Assembly: GCF_030846775.1 (NCBI RefSeq)
Contig: NZ_CP132910.1
Coordinates: 3,723,001 to 3,787,000, forward strand
Direction: 5' to 3'
DNA: 64,000 nt
From: Geothrix sp. 21YS21S-2
GTDB lineage: Bacteria > Acidobacteriota > Holophagae > Holophagales > Holophagaceae
Of this stretch, positions 9,931 to 17,466 are shown one piece after another. The notes beneath the pieces are model-generated. The model had not been told where the DNA came from, searched no databases, and worked only from the letters and a program-made list of their open reading frames with translations. Position 1 is the first letter of the stretch, and each line of letters opens with the position of its first letter. Made by a program: the position numbers and the translations under genes.

Positions 9931-11184
9931 ATGAACAGAACCCTCACTGCCCTGACCGCGCTCGGCTTCGCCGCCATCGGCATGGCCCAGGCTCCCCCCG
10001 CGGAAGCGCCCGGTCTCAAGTTCACGGGCTTCATGCAGTTCCGCTACGAGTCCATCGAGAATCCCCGCGTGACGGCTTCCGAGGCCGGCCTCGCCCAGGT
10101 CGCCAACTACGGCCCGGCCTACAACAAGAGCGAGACCCGCGAGCTGGTGTGGTTCAACGTCGACAACCAGTTCGACGGCAAGACCCGCTTCCACGCCATC
10201 GTCGCAGCCGAGCACCTGGGCGGCCGCACCACCAAGACCGACCTCCAGATCAAGGAAGGGTACGTGGCCGCCAAGTTCGGCGCATCCGAGATCGCCCTGG
10301 GCCGGTTCTTCTTCGACGTGGGTCTGGGCACCCTGGGCGGCGCGCCCTTCATGGACGGCGTGCACCTCTCCACCGGCAACAAATACGTCAAGGCCCAGGC
10401 GTTCCTCACCCGCTTCGGCAACCCCGGCGAGCGCACCACCGCCGTGGCCGACAAGAGCTCCTACACGTACCTCGCCGGCGACGTCAAGCTCACGCCCGTG
10501 GCCGGCCTGACCCTGTCCGCCGCCTACTTCGGAGAGACCAGCGACCAGACCGTGGCCTCCGACCACCTGGGCGGCGCGCTCTACAAGTCCACCGCCTTCG
10601 GGTTCCAGTACAAGTACGAGACGAACCACACCCCCTGGTTCACGCTCACCGGCGAGTACGCCACCAACAACGGCGCCATGGCCAAGAAGATCAACTGCAC
10701 CTACACCCCCGTCGCGGGCGTGGGCAACCCCTTGAGCCCCACCATCGAGGGCGACGCCCCCAAGGCCTACTTCGTCAAGGCCCAGGTGCTCGGCGCCAAT
10801 CCCTTCATGCCCGGCACCGGCGGCCTCTACGTGCAGTTCCGCAAGGCCGACGCGGGCTTCGACGCCATGGGCATGGCCTCCCCCACGACCTGGAACGCCC
10901 CCTTCAACTGGACCACCCCCGCCGGCGGCGGCAGCGCCGACAACCACAAGGGCATCGAAGTGGGCGCCGAGATCTGCGTGCTCCCCCGCCTCATCCTCAA
11001 GGCCCAGGCCGGCTACATGAAGCTCGTGAACATGAGGTCCACCCTGGACCTGGGGTCGCCGGCCCTGATGGCGGTCGCCTCCGTGACCCCCACCAACGCC
11101 GCTCCGGTGGTCGAGATGGTGACCGGGGCCAAGAACAGGGAAAGCCAGAAGTACTTCACCTGCGCCGCGTTCTACATCTTCTAG
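9931..11184 (+). CDS. Outer-membrane porin, first gene of the sigma-54 operon
   Basis: A 417-residue protein with a signal peptide (MNRTLTALTALGFAAIGMAQ) and porin-type strands (LKFTGFMQFRYESIEN...), ending in a C-terminal aromatic (QKYFTCAAFYIF), the usual assembly signal for outer-membrane barrels. It resembles in plan the porin at 2564-3820 but lacks the coiled coil. As first gene after the sigma-54 promoter at 9695 it probably provides the outer-membrane pathway for the compound carried by the MFS protein that follows. ACGAGG precedes the ATG. Confidence 0.85.
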   Translation: MNRTLTALTALGFAAIGMAQAPPAEAPGLKFTGFMQFRYESIENPRVTASEAGLAQVANYGPAYNKSETRELVWFNVDNQFDGKTRFHAIVAAEHLGGRTTKTDLQIKEGYVAAKFGASEIALGRFFFDVGLGTLGGAPFMDGVHLSTGNKYVKAQAFLTRFGNPGERTTAVADKSSYTYLAGDVKLTPVAGLTLSAAYFGETSDQTVASDHLGGALYKSTAFGFQYKYETNHTPWFTLTGEYATNNGAMAKKINCTYTPVAGVGNPLSPTIEGDAPKAYFVKAQVLGANPFMPGTGGLYVQFRKADAGFDAMGMASPTTWNAPFNWTTPAGGGSADNHKGIEVGAEICVLPRLILKAQAGYMKLVNMRSTLDLGSPALMAVASVTPTNAAPVVEMVTGAKNRESQKYFTCAAFYIF

Positions 11185-11238
11185 GGAAACGCGGGCGCCT
11201 GCGCGGGGAGGAACCCTCCCCTGCGGGCGCCCTTTCCC
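11184..11238 (+). terminator. Large stem-loop between porin and MFS genes
   Basis: Starting at the last base of the porin stop codon, GGGAAA...GGGCGCC.GC..GGGGAGG pairs with CCTCCCC.GC.GGGCGCCC.TTTCCC. There is no U-run after it, so it probably lowers read-through or protects the porin mRNA instead of ending the operon. Confidence 0.6.
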
Positions 11239-11275
11239 TGGACTCCCCGAACCTCCTTCCGAGAAAGGAAGAAAC

Positions 11276-12562
11276 ATGTCCGATCGCGCGTATCCCGCAT
11301 ACCGCTGGTTCGTCCTCTTCGTACTGGTCTTCGTGACCGTCGCCCAGGGCGTGGTGCTCATCTGGCCCGCCCCCCTCCTCGAGCAGATCGCCAAGCACTA
11401 CGCCATGAGCCTGGGCGCGGCCACGGGCGCGCTCATGGTGGCCTTCACGCTCTTCGTCACCCTCGGCGCCGTCGTCGGCGGCTTCTGCTGCGACCGGTTC
11501 GGCTGGGTGCCGACCCTGATCGTGAGCGTGGTGCTCCTGTCCCTCTCCACCCTGCTGGTGCCCCTGTTCGGCAACGGCTTCGGGACGCTGGTGCTGGCCC
11601 GCATCCTCGAAGGCGCCGGCGCCGGGCCCATCATGGCCTCGGTGGGCGCGGTGAGCGTCGAGTGGTTCTCCCACGAGGAACGCGGCATCGTCATGGGCGT
11701 GCAGGGCATGGGCGTCTCCCTGGGCATCGCCCTGGGCTTCGTCTTCGTGCCCATGGCCTTCGTCAAGACCGGTTCCTTCCTGGCCGCGGCCTCCTGGATG
11801 TCGGCCTTCCCCATCGTGGGCGTGCTCCTCCTGGCCGTGATCGCCTTCGGCCGGAAGCCCCCCGTCAAAGCCGCCCGGCAGGTCGCCGCGGAAGCCGCCG
11901 GGGGCGGCCACGAGTTCGCCGTCGCGGCCAAGCTCCCCGTGTTCTACATGGGCCTCCTTTGCGTCTTCTTCCTCAGCTGGGTCATGCAGGCCTTCAATGA
12001 CCTGACGCCGGTGTACCTTTCCGCTCCGTCGCCCCTGGGCGCCGGGCACGGCGTGCTCCTGGCCGGCAAGTTCATGGGCCTGGTGCAGGTTTCCTTCATG
12101 ATCGGCTCCGTGGCCAGCGGCTTCCTGCTGACCAAGGTCTTCAAGGAGAAGAACAAGCTCGTGGTCGGCCTGGGCTTCATCGGCGCCGCCGTGTTCTCCA
12201 TTTCGGTGCGCTCGCCCCTGGTCTACGGGAACCTCGGCATCCTTCCCGTCTGCCTCGTGCTGGTGGGCTTCTTCCAGGGCATGGTCATCCCCACCACCCT
12301 CGCCTTCATCGCCATGCACTTCCCCAGCAACATCGTGGGCAAGATGACGGGCATCTGGATGGGCGTGGGCATCTTCGGCGGCACCGCCGGCGTCGTGGTC
12401 GGCGCCACCCTGCTCCACAAGACCGGCCTCTACCACGCCTCCATCGCCGCGGTCTCCCTGGTGGCCCTCTGCGGCTTCCTCTTCTCGCTGTTCCTCAACC
12501 CCCCCGAGATCTTCAGGAACTCGGTCAAGGGCGAACGGGGCCTCGCCCTGGGCGGTCACTAG
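11276..12562 (+). CDS. MFS transporter, second paralogue
   Basis: A 428-residue, 12-helix major facilitator. The N-terminus (YPAYRWFVLFVLVFVTVAQGVVLIWPAPLLEQIAKHY) and loop GGFCCDRFGWVP align with the carrier at 5886-7160. GAAAGGAAGAAAC precedes the ATG. The gene stands between a porin and redox enzymes, so it most likely imports the substrate of the enoate reductase/fumarate-reductase-like enzymes downstream. Substrate identity is not visible. A hairpin 8 bases after its stop separates it from those genes. Confidence 0.85.
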   Translation: MSDRAYPAYRWFVLFVLVFVTVAQGVVLIWPAPLLEQIAKHYAMSLGAATGALMVAFTLFVTLGAVVGGFCCDRFGWVPTLIVSVVLLSLSTLLVPLFGNGFGTLVLARILEGAGAGPIMASVGAVSVEWFSHEERGIVMGVQGMGVSLGIALGFVFVPMAFVKTGSFLAAASWMSAFPIVGVLLLAVIAFGRKPPVKAARQVAAEAAGGGHEFAVAAKLPVFYMGLLCVFFLSWVMQAFNDLTPVYLSAPSPLGAGHGVLLAGKFMGLVQVSFMIGSVASGFLLTKVFKEKNKLVVGLGFIGAAVFSISVRSPLVYGNLGILPVCLVLVGFFQGMVIPTTLAFIAMHFPSNIVGKMTGIWMGVGIFGGTAGVVVGATLLHKTGLYHASIAAVSLVALCGFLFSLFLNPPEIFRNSVKGERGLALGGH

Positions 12563-12569
12563 CACTTCC

Positions 12570-12595
12570 GGGAGCGGGCCTCCGGGCCCGCTCCC
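12570..12595 (+). terminator. Stem-loop between MFS and reductase genes
   Basis: A perfect 10-bp stem (GGGAGCGGGC / GCCCGCTCCC) with a 6-base loop, followed by CCCCTTTCAATC. It is a partial terminator or mRNA processing site inside the putative operon; only 63 bases separate the two genes. Confidence 0.65.
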
Positions 12596-12625
12596 CCCCT
12601 TTCAATCTTCCGGCGCGTGTGAACC

Positions 12626-14656
12626 ATGATCGAACTCACCATTGACGGACTTCGCGTGGAAGCCGAGGCGGGCACGTCCCTCCTCAAGGCCTCCCTCGAC
12701 GCCGGCATCTACATCCCCCACCTGTGCTCCCACCCGGATCTCGAACCGCTGGGGGCCTGCGGCCTGTGCATCGTGGAGGAGGGCGGCGCCCAATGCGCCT
12801 CCTGCACCACCCCGGTCCGGGAGGGAATGGTCGTGACCACCCGCTCCGAGGGCCTGAAGCAAAAGCGCCGCCTCTCCATCGAGCTGATGCTCTCGGGGCA
12901 CCCCGCGGACTGCACCGGTTGCCCCGTATACGGAAGCTGCGAGCTGCAGTCCCTCATCCAGTATCTGGAAGTCTCCGACCAGCGCCTGCGCAGGCGCCCC
13001 AACCTCGTGGCCGCCAACAAGGCCAATCCCCTGGTCATGCACGACATGACCCGCTGCATCCTGTGCGCCCGCTGCGTGCGGGTCTGCGAGGACGTCCGCG
13101 GCGTCGGGGCCCTCACCTTCGTGAAGAAGGACGGCCGCCTCCGGGTGGGCGTGCGGGACGGCCTGTCGCTGGTGGACGCGAACTGCCGCTTCTGCGGAAG
13201 CTGCATCGAAGTGTGCCCCACGGGCGCCATCCGGGACCAGGAGGGCCTCCTGGACGGACACGTGAACCGCAAGCTGGCCATCGTCCCCTGCCGCACGGCG
13301 TGTCCCGCGGGCATCGACATCCCCCGCTACGTGCGCCTGGTGCACGAGGGCAAGCCCGGAGAGGCCCTGGCGGTCATTCGGGAGAAGGTGCCCTTCCCGG
13401 GCGTGCTGGGCCTCATCTGCGACCACCTCTGCGAGGGCGCCTGCCGGCGCAGCGAGCTGAGCGAGTCCATCTCCATCCGCGCCCTCAAGCGCTACGCCGT
13501 CGAGCACGGCGACGACGGCTGGAAGGCCGGCTCCCGCCACCTTCCGCCCACAGGCCGGAAGGCCGCCGTGGTGGGTTCCGGCCCCGCGGGCCTCACCGCC
13601 GCGTACTACCTGGCCAAGCAGGGCCACGCCGTCACGGTGCTGGAGGCCCTGCCGGAGGCGGGGGGCATGATGCGGGTGGGGATCCCGGCCTACAGGCTGA
13701 CCCCGGGCGTCCTGGACGCCGAGATCGAGGAGATCCGCGCCGCCGGGGTGGACATCCGCACCGGCTGCAGGGTCGAGTCCGTGGATGGGCTCCTGGACGA
13801 CTACGACGCCGTACTGGTCGCCGCCGGCGCCCACCAGGGCATCCAGCTCCCCATCACCCGTTCCGGCCTGGAGGGCATCCTCCTGAACACCGACTTCCTG
13901 CGGGCCGCCGCCCTGGGCGGACCGCTGCCCGTGGGCGAGAAGGTGGTGGTCCTGGGCGGCGGCAACGTGGCCTTCGACTGCGCCGGCGTCGCGCGGCGCC
14001 TGGGAGCGAAGGAGGTGCGCATCGTGTGCCTGGAGGCCCGCGAAGCCATGCGCGCCAGCGCCGAGGAGATCATCGAGGCCCTGGAGGAGGGCACGGAGAT
14101 CCACACGTCGGTGAACGTCCGCGAACTCGTGGGGCAGAACGGCCGGATCGCCGGCGTGCGCTGCGAGGCGATCAGCGCCTTCCGCTTCGGCCCCGGCGGC
14201 CAGGTGGAGGTGGACGTCCTGCCGGAGTCCGGGTTCGTCCTGGCCGCCGACACCCTCATCACGGCCGTGGGCCAGCGCCCCGACCTTTCCGAGGGCTTCG
14301 GCCTGCCCCTGGAGCATGGCAACCGGATCAAGGTGGACGACGCCACCCTGGCCACCGCCAGGCCCGGCGTCTTCGCGGCGGGCGACGTGGTCTACGGCAC
14401 GAGGTCCGTCATCGCCGCCATAGCGGCGGGCCGCGCCGCCGCGGCGTCCATGGACCGCTTCCTGGGAGGCGACGGGCGCATCGAGGAGGTCCTCGCGCCC
14501 GTGGCCGAGGCCGGATCCGTCCTGGGCCACAAGGACGGCTTCGCCCCGGCGGGGCGCTGCGAGGAGGCCCTGGAGGAATCCGGGCGGTGCCTCCAGTGCG
14601 ACCTCCGCCTGACCCTCTCCGAGCCCCGGTTCTGGAGCTCCTATCCCCACCACTGA
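12626..14656 (+). CDS. Fe-S/FAD oxidoreductase: 2Fe-2S ferredoxin, HydA/NuoG-type clusters and GltD-like NAD(P)H module
   Basis: A 676-residue multi-domain protein. Residues 1-75 are a plant-type 2Fe-2S ferredoxin (C34, C45, C48, C60). Next comes the His/Cys cluster of NuoG/HydA (SGHPADCTGCPVYGSC) and a two-cluster ferredoxin (CILCARCVRVC, CRFCGSCIEVCPTGAI). From about residue 225 it is a GltD/NfnB-type module with a double-cysteine helical part, the FAD motif GSGPAGLTAAYYLAKQG and the NAD(P) motif GGGNVAFDCAGVARRLG. It should take electrons from NAD(P)H and pass them through Fe-S clusters. The next gene, 7 bases on, is a NuoF-like partner. Together they look like a soluble electron-input complex for the reductases downstream. 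Confidence 0.85.
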   Translation: MIELTIDGLRVEAEAGTSLLKASLDAGIYIPHLCSHPDLEPLGACGLCIVEEGGAQCASCTTPVREGMVVTTRSEGLKQKRRLSIELMLSGHPADCTGCPVYGSCELQSLIQYLEVSDQRLRRRPNLVAANKANPLVMHDMTRCILCARCVRVCEDVRGVGALTFVKKDGRLRVGVRDGLSLVDANCRFCGSCIEVCPTGAIRDQEGLLDGHVNRKLAIVPCRTACPAGIDIPRYVRLVHEGKPGEALAVIREKVPFPGVLGLICDHLCEGACRRSELSESISIRALKRYAVEHGDDGWKAGSRHLPPTGRKAAVVGSGPAGLTAAYYLAKQGHAVTVLEALPEAGGMMRVGIPAYRLTPGVLDAEIEEIRAAGVDIRTGCRVESVDGLLDDYDAVLVAAGAHQGIQLPITRSGLEGILLNTDFLRAAALGGPLPVGEKVVVLGGGNVAFDCAGVARRLGAKEVRIVCLEAREAMRASAEEIIEALEEGTEIHTSVNVRELVGQNGRIAGVRCEAISAFRFGPGGQVEVDVLPESGFVLAADTLITAVGQRPDLSEGFGLPLEHGNRIKVDDATLATARPGVFAAGDVVYGTRSVIAAIAAGRAAAASMDRFLGGDGRIEEVLAPVAEAGSVLGHKDGFAPAGRCEEALEESGRCLQCDLRLTLSEPRFWSSYPHH

Positions 14657-14663
14657 TCGAGGT

Positions 14664-15953
14664 ATGGACGTGTCGCTGGAAATAAGCATCCCGGGCTCCG
14701 GCTCGACCCTCTTCTCCGGGGAGAGCCTGGAGTTCCCCGGCGCCCTGGCGGCCCTGGCCCTGGGGCCCGAAGCCACCCGGACGCGGGTGGGCGGCGGGGC
14801 CGCGGACATCGTGGTGGCCCGGGCCCTGGACACCCTGCCGGGCGCCGCCGTGCGCTCCGCGCTGCTGGAGCGCGCGCCCCTGGCGTTCCTGGAGGGCCTG
14901 TGGCTCGCCGCCTTCGCCGCGGGGGCCGCCGAGGCCGTGGCTGCCGTGGAGACGGAAGCCGGACTGGCGGAAGGGATCGCCGCCCTGGAGCGCCTCGGGG
15001 GGCCCGCCCTGCGGGTGGCGGTGGTGCCGCGCGCCTTCATGGCCTCAGAGGACACGGCGCTGATTCGCCTCCTGGAAGGGCGGCCCGCCCTGGCGTCGGC
15101 GCCCCGGGTGGAACTGGGCGGCAAGGCCGCGGCCGTCTTCTCCATCGAGGACCTGGTCGCGCTCTCGCACCGCTTCGCCGGGAGGGAGGCCGGTTCGCTG
15201 GTGCAGGTGCGGGGCGCCGTGAACCGGCCCGGCCTGCTGGAGGTTCCGCCCGGAACGACGCTGCGTTCGGTGATCTTCGAACGGTGCGGCGGGATGAGGG
15301 GCGCCAAGGCCTTCAAGTTCGCGCTGGCGGAGGGAAGCTTCATCCCCGCGGACGGCCTGGATGTTCCGGCCACCGGCCTGATCACCGTGGGGGATGAAGG
15401 GGACTGCGTGGTGGACCAGGCCCGCCGCGCCCTCGCCCTCACCGCCTACGAGAACTGCGGGATCTGCACCATCTGCCGGGAGGGGAGCCACCAGCTCGAG
15501 GAACTCCTGGCCGACGCGTCCTCGGGGGAGACCCGGGGCACCGACGAGGCCCTGATCCAGGAACTCGGCGCCGCCCTGCGGGAGGGGTCCCTCTGCGCCA
15601 TCGGGCGCCGGGCCCCCGATCCGCTCCTCTCCGGCCTCCGGCACTTCGCCGGGGACTTCGACGCGCACCTGAAGCGCAAGCGCTGCCCGGCCCTCGTCTG
15701 CAGGGCCTACGTCACCTTCCACATCCTGGGCGAGACCTGCACGGGCTGCGGCAAGTGCCTGGCGGTCTGCCCCGAGGGCGCCATCGAAGGCGAGGAGGAC
15801 TACATCCATGTCATCGACCCGGGGGCCTGCACCAGGTGCGGTCTCTGCCTCGACGTCTGTCCCCCGGAGGCGGCCGCCGTGGCCAAGGCCGGCGCACTGA
15901 AACCCCGAACCCCCAGGGAGCCCATTCCCGTGGGCACCTGGAAGAAGCGTTAA
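14664..15953 (+). CDS. NuoF-like Fe-S protein lacking the FMN/NADH signature, with C-terminal 2x4Fe-4S domain
   Basis: A 429-residue protein. The middle matches the NuoF SLBB region (VRGAVNRPGLLEVPPGTTLRSVI), then the NuoF 4Fe-4S motif NCGICTICREG with the distant SLCAIG. The C-terminus adds a two-cluster ferredoxin (CTGCGKCLAVCPEGAI, CTRCGLCLDVCPPEA). In normal NuoF the N-terminal half binds FMN and NADH through GRGGAGFP and GAGAYICGEETAL. Here the first is absent and the second is reduced to VPRAFMASEDTALIRLLEG. NADH binding was probably lost and moved to the upstream FAD/NAD(P) protein, leaving an electron-transfer subunit. This reading is inference from missing motifs. Confidence 0.8.
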   Translation: MDVSLEISIPGSGSTLFSGESLEFPGALAALALGPEATRTRVGGGAADIVVARALDTLPGAAVRSALLERAPLAFLEGLWLAAFAAGAAEAVAAVETEAGLAEGIAALERLGGPALRVAVVPRAFMASEDTALIRLLEGRPALASAPRVELGGKAAAVFSIEDLVALSHRFAGREAGSLVQVRGAVNRPGLLEVPPGTTLRSVIFERCGGMRGAKAFKFALAEGSFIPADGLDVPATGLITVGDEGDCVVDQARRALALTAYENCGICTICREGSHQLEELLADASSGETRGTDEALIQELGAALREGSLCAIGRRAPDPLLSGLRHFAGDFDAHLKRKRCPALVCRAYVTFHILGETCTGCGKCLAVCPEGAIEGEEDYIHVIDPGACTRCGLCLDVCPPEAAAVAKAGALKPRTPREPIPVGTWKKR

Positions 15954-15977
15954 CGCACACCTCCAAGGAGCAACCCC

Positions 15978-17456
15978 ATGAAGCAGATCGAAACGGACGT
16001 CATCGTCGTCGCCGCGGGCCTCTCGGGCCTGGCTGCGGCCATCTCCGCCGCCGAGAACGGCGCCAGGGTCGTCGCCTTCGAGAAGGCCGGCACCACCGGC
16101 GGCGCGGCCAACATGGGCATGGGCCCCCTGGGCATCGGCTCCAGCGTCCAGAAGCACCAGATGGTGAGCATCACGCCCTTCGAGGCCTTCCGCAAGCACA
16201 TGAACTTCACCCACTGGAAGGTGGACGCGCGCCTGGTGCGGGACTACTACATGAAGTCCGGCGAGACCATCGGCTGGCTGCAGGAGATGGGCGTCGAGTT
16301 CGTGGGGGTGTCCCCCGCCTACGCCGCGCCCGAGACCGTGAAGGGCTACGCGACCTCCGAGGCCGTGTGGCACCTCGTGAAGCCCATCGGCGGCGGCATG
16401 CCGGGCCCCCGCGCCGCCGGCGCCATGATCAAGTGCATGACGGAGCGGGCCAGGGAACTGGGCGTCGAGATCCTGCTGGAGACCCCCGCGAAGAAGATCC
16501 TCGTGGAGGACGGCAGGATCGTGGGCGTCCTCGGCGTGGACAAGAACGGCGAGGAGATCGAGGCCAGGGGCAGGGCCGTCATCGTCGCCACCGGCGGCTT
16601 CGGCGCCAACCCCAGGATGATCCAGGAGGCCACGGGCTACGAGTGGGGCAAGAACCTCTTCTCCTTCGCCGTTCCGGGCATGGTGGGCGAGGGCATCCGC
16701 ATGGCCTGGGAAGCCGGCGCGGGCAGGACGGACATGAACCTGGAGCTGATGTACCAGATTCCCGACAACATGAACCACTTCGTCCTGGACGGCGCCTTCC
16801 GCCAGCCCTGCCTCTGGGTGAACAAGCTGGGCGAGCGCTTCATGAACGAGGACGGCATCCCCAACACCACCTTCACCGGCAACGCCATCGCCACCCAGCC
16901 CGACCACATCGCCTATTCCATCTTCGACGCCAAACTGCTCAAGCACTACAAGAAGGACGGTCCGGACATCCAGTCCCACGTCCATCCCCACGACCTCTAC
17001 AAGCAGTTCGACAACGCCATGAAGGCCGCGGCCGACGAGGGCTACAGCCACGTCTGCGAGGCGGACTCCATCGAGGAGCTGGCGGAGAAGATGGGCATCG
17101 ACCCCGCGGGCCTGGCCCGGACGGTCGAAGAGTACAACGCCTCATGCGCCAAGAACTTCGACCCCCTCTTCGACAAGGACCGGCAGTTCATGCAGCCCAT
17201 CGGTTCGCCGAAGTACTATGCCTGCCGGCAGTTCGTGGGCGCCTACGGCACCCTGGGCGGCATCAGGATCAACCACCGGACCGAAGTCATGACCGACGAC
17301 CACAAGGTGATCCCCGGCCTCTACGCCGTGGGCGTGGACGCCTGCGCCATCTACGGCCAGAGCTACCCCTTCATCCTCCCCGGCAACACCATGGGCTTCT
17401 GCCTCAATTCCGGCCGCATCGCCGGCGAGAACGCGGCCGTCGCCGCCAACGCCTAG
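15978..17456 (+). CDS. FAD-dependent fumarate-reductase-like oxidoreductase
   Basis: A 492-residue member of FAD_binding_2 (fumarate/urocanate reductase, ketosteroid dehydrogenase group). The dinucleotide motif is VVAAGLSGLAAAISAAENGARVVAFEK, with Ala in place of the first Gly. The C-terminus has the flavin-tail binding sequence YPFILPGNTMGFCLNSGRIAGENAA. No N-terminal FMN/flavocytochrome domain and no signal peptide are present, so it is a cytoplasmic protein that needs an external electron donor; the two Fe-S genes upstream supply one. Reduction of a C=C bond of an imported unsaturated acid or enone is the likely role. CAAGGAGCAACCCC precedes the ATG. Confidence 0.82.
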   Translation: MKQIETDVIVVAAGLSGLAAAISAAENGARVVAFEKAGTTGGAANMGMGPLGIGSSVQKHQMVSITPFEAFRKHMNFTHWKVDARLVRDYYMKSGETIGWLQEMGVEFVGVSPAYAAPETVKGYATSEAVWHLVKPIGGGMPGPRAAGAMIKCMTERARELGVEILLETPAKKILVEDGRIVGVLGVDKNGEEIEARGRAVIVATGGFGANPRMIQEATGYEWGKNLFSFAVPGMVGEGIRMAWEAGAGRTDMNLELMYQIPDNMNHFVLDGAFRQPCLWVNKLGERFMNEDGIPNTTFTGNAIATQPDHIAYSIFDAKLLKHYKKDGPDIQSHVHPHDLYKQFDNAMKAAADEGYSHVCEADSIEELAEKMGIDPAGLARTVEEYNASCAKNFDPLFDKDRQFMQPIGSPKYYACRQFVGAYGTLGGIRINHRTEVMTDDHKVIPGLYAVGVDACAIYGQSYPFILPGNTMGFCLNSGRIAGENAAVAANA

Positions 17457-17466
17457 GACCGACACC

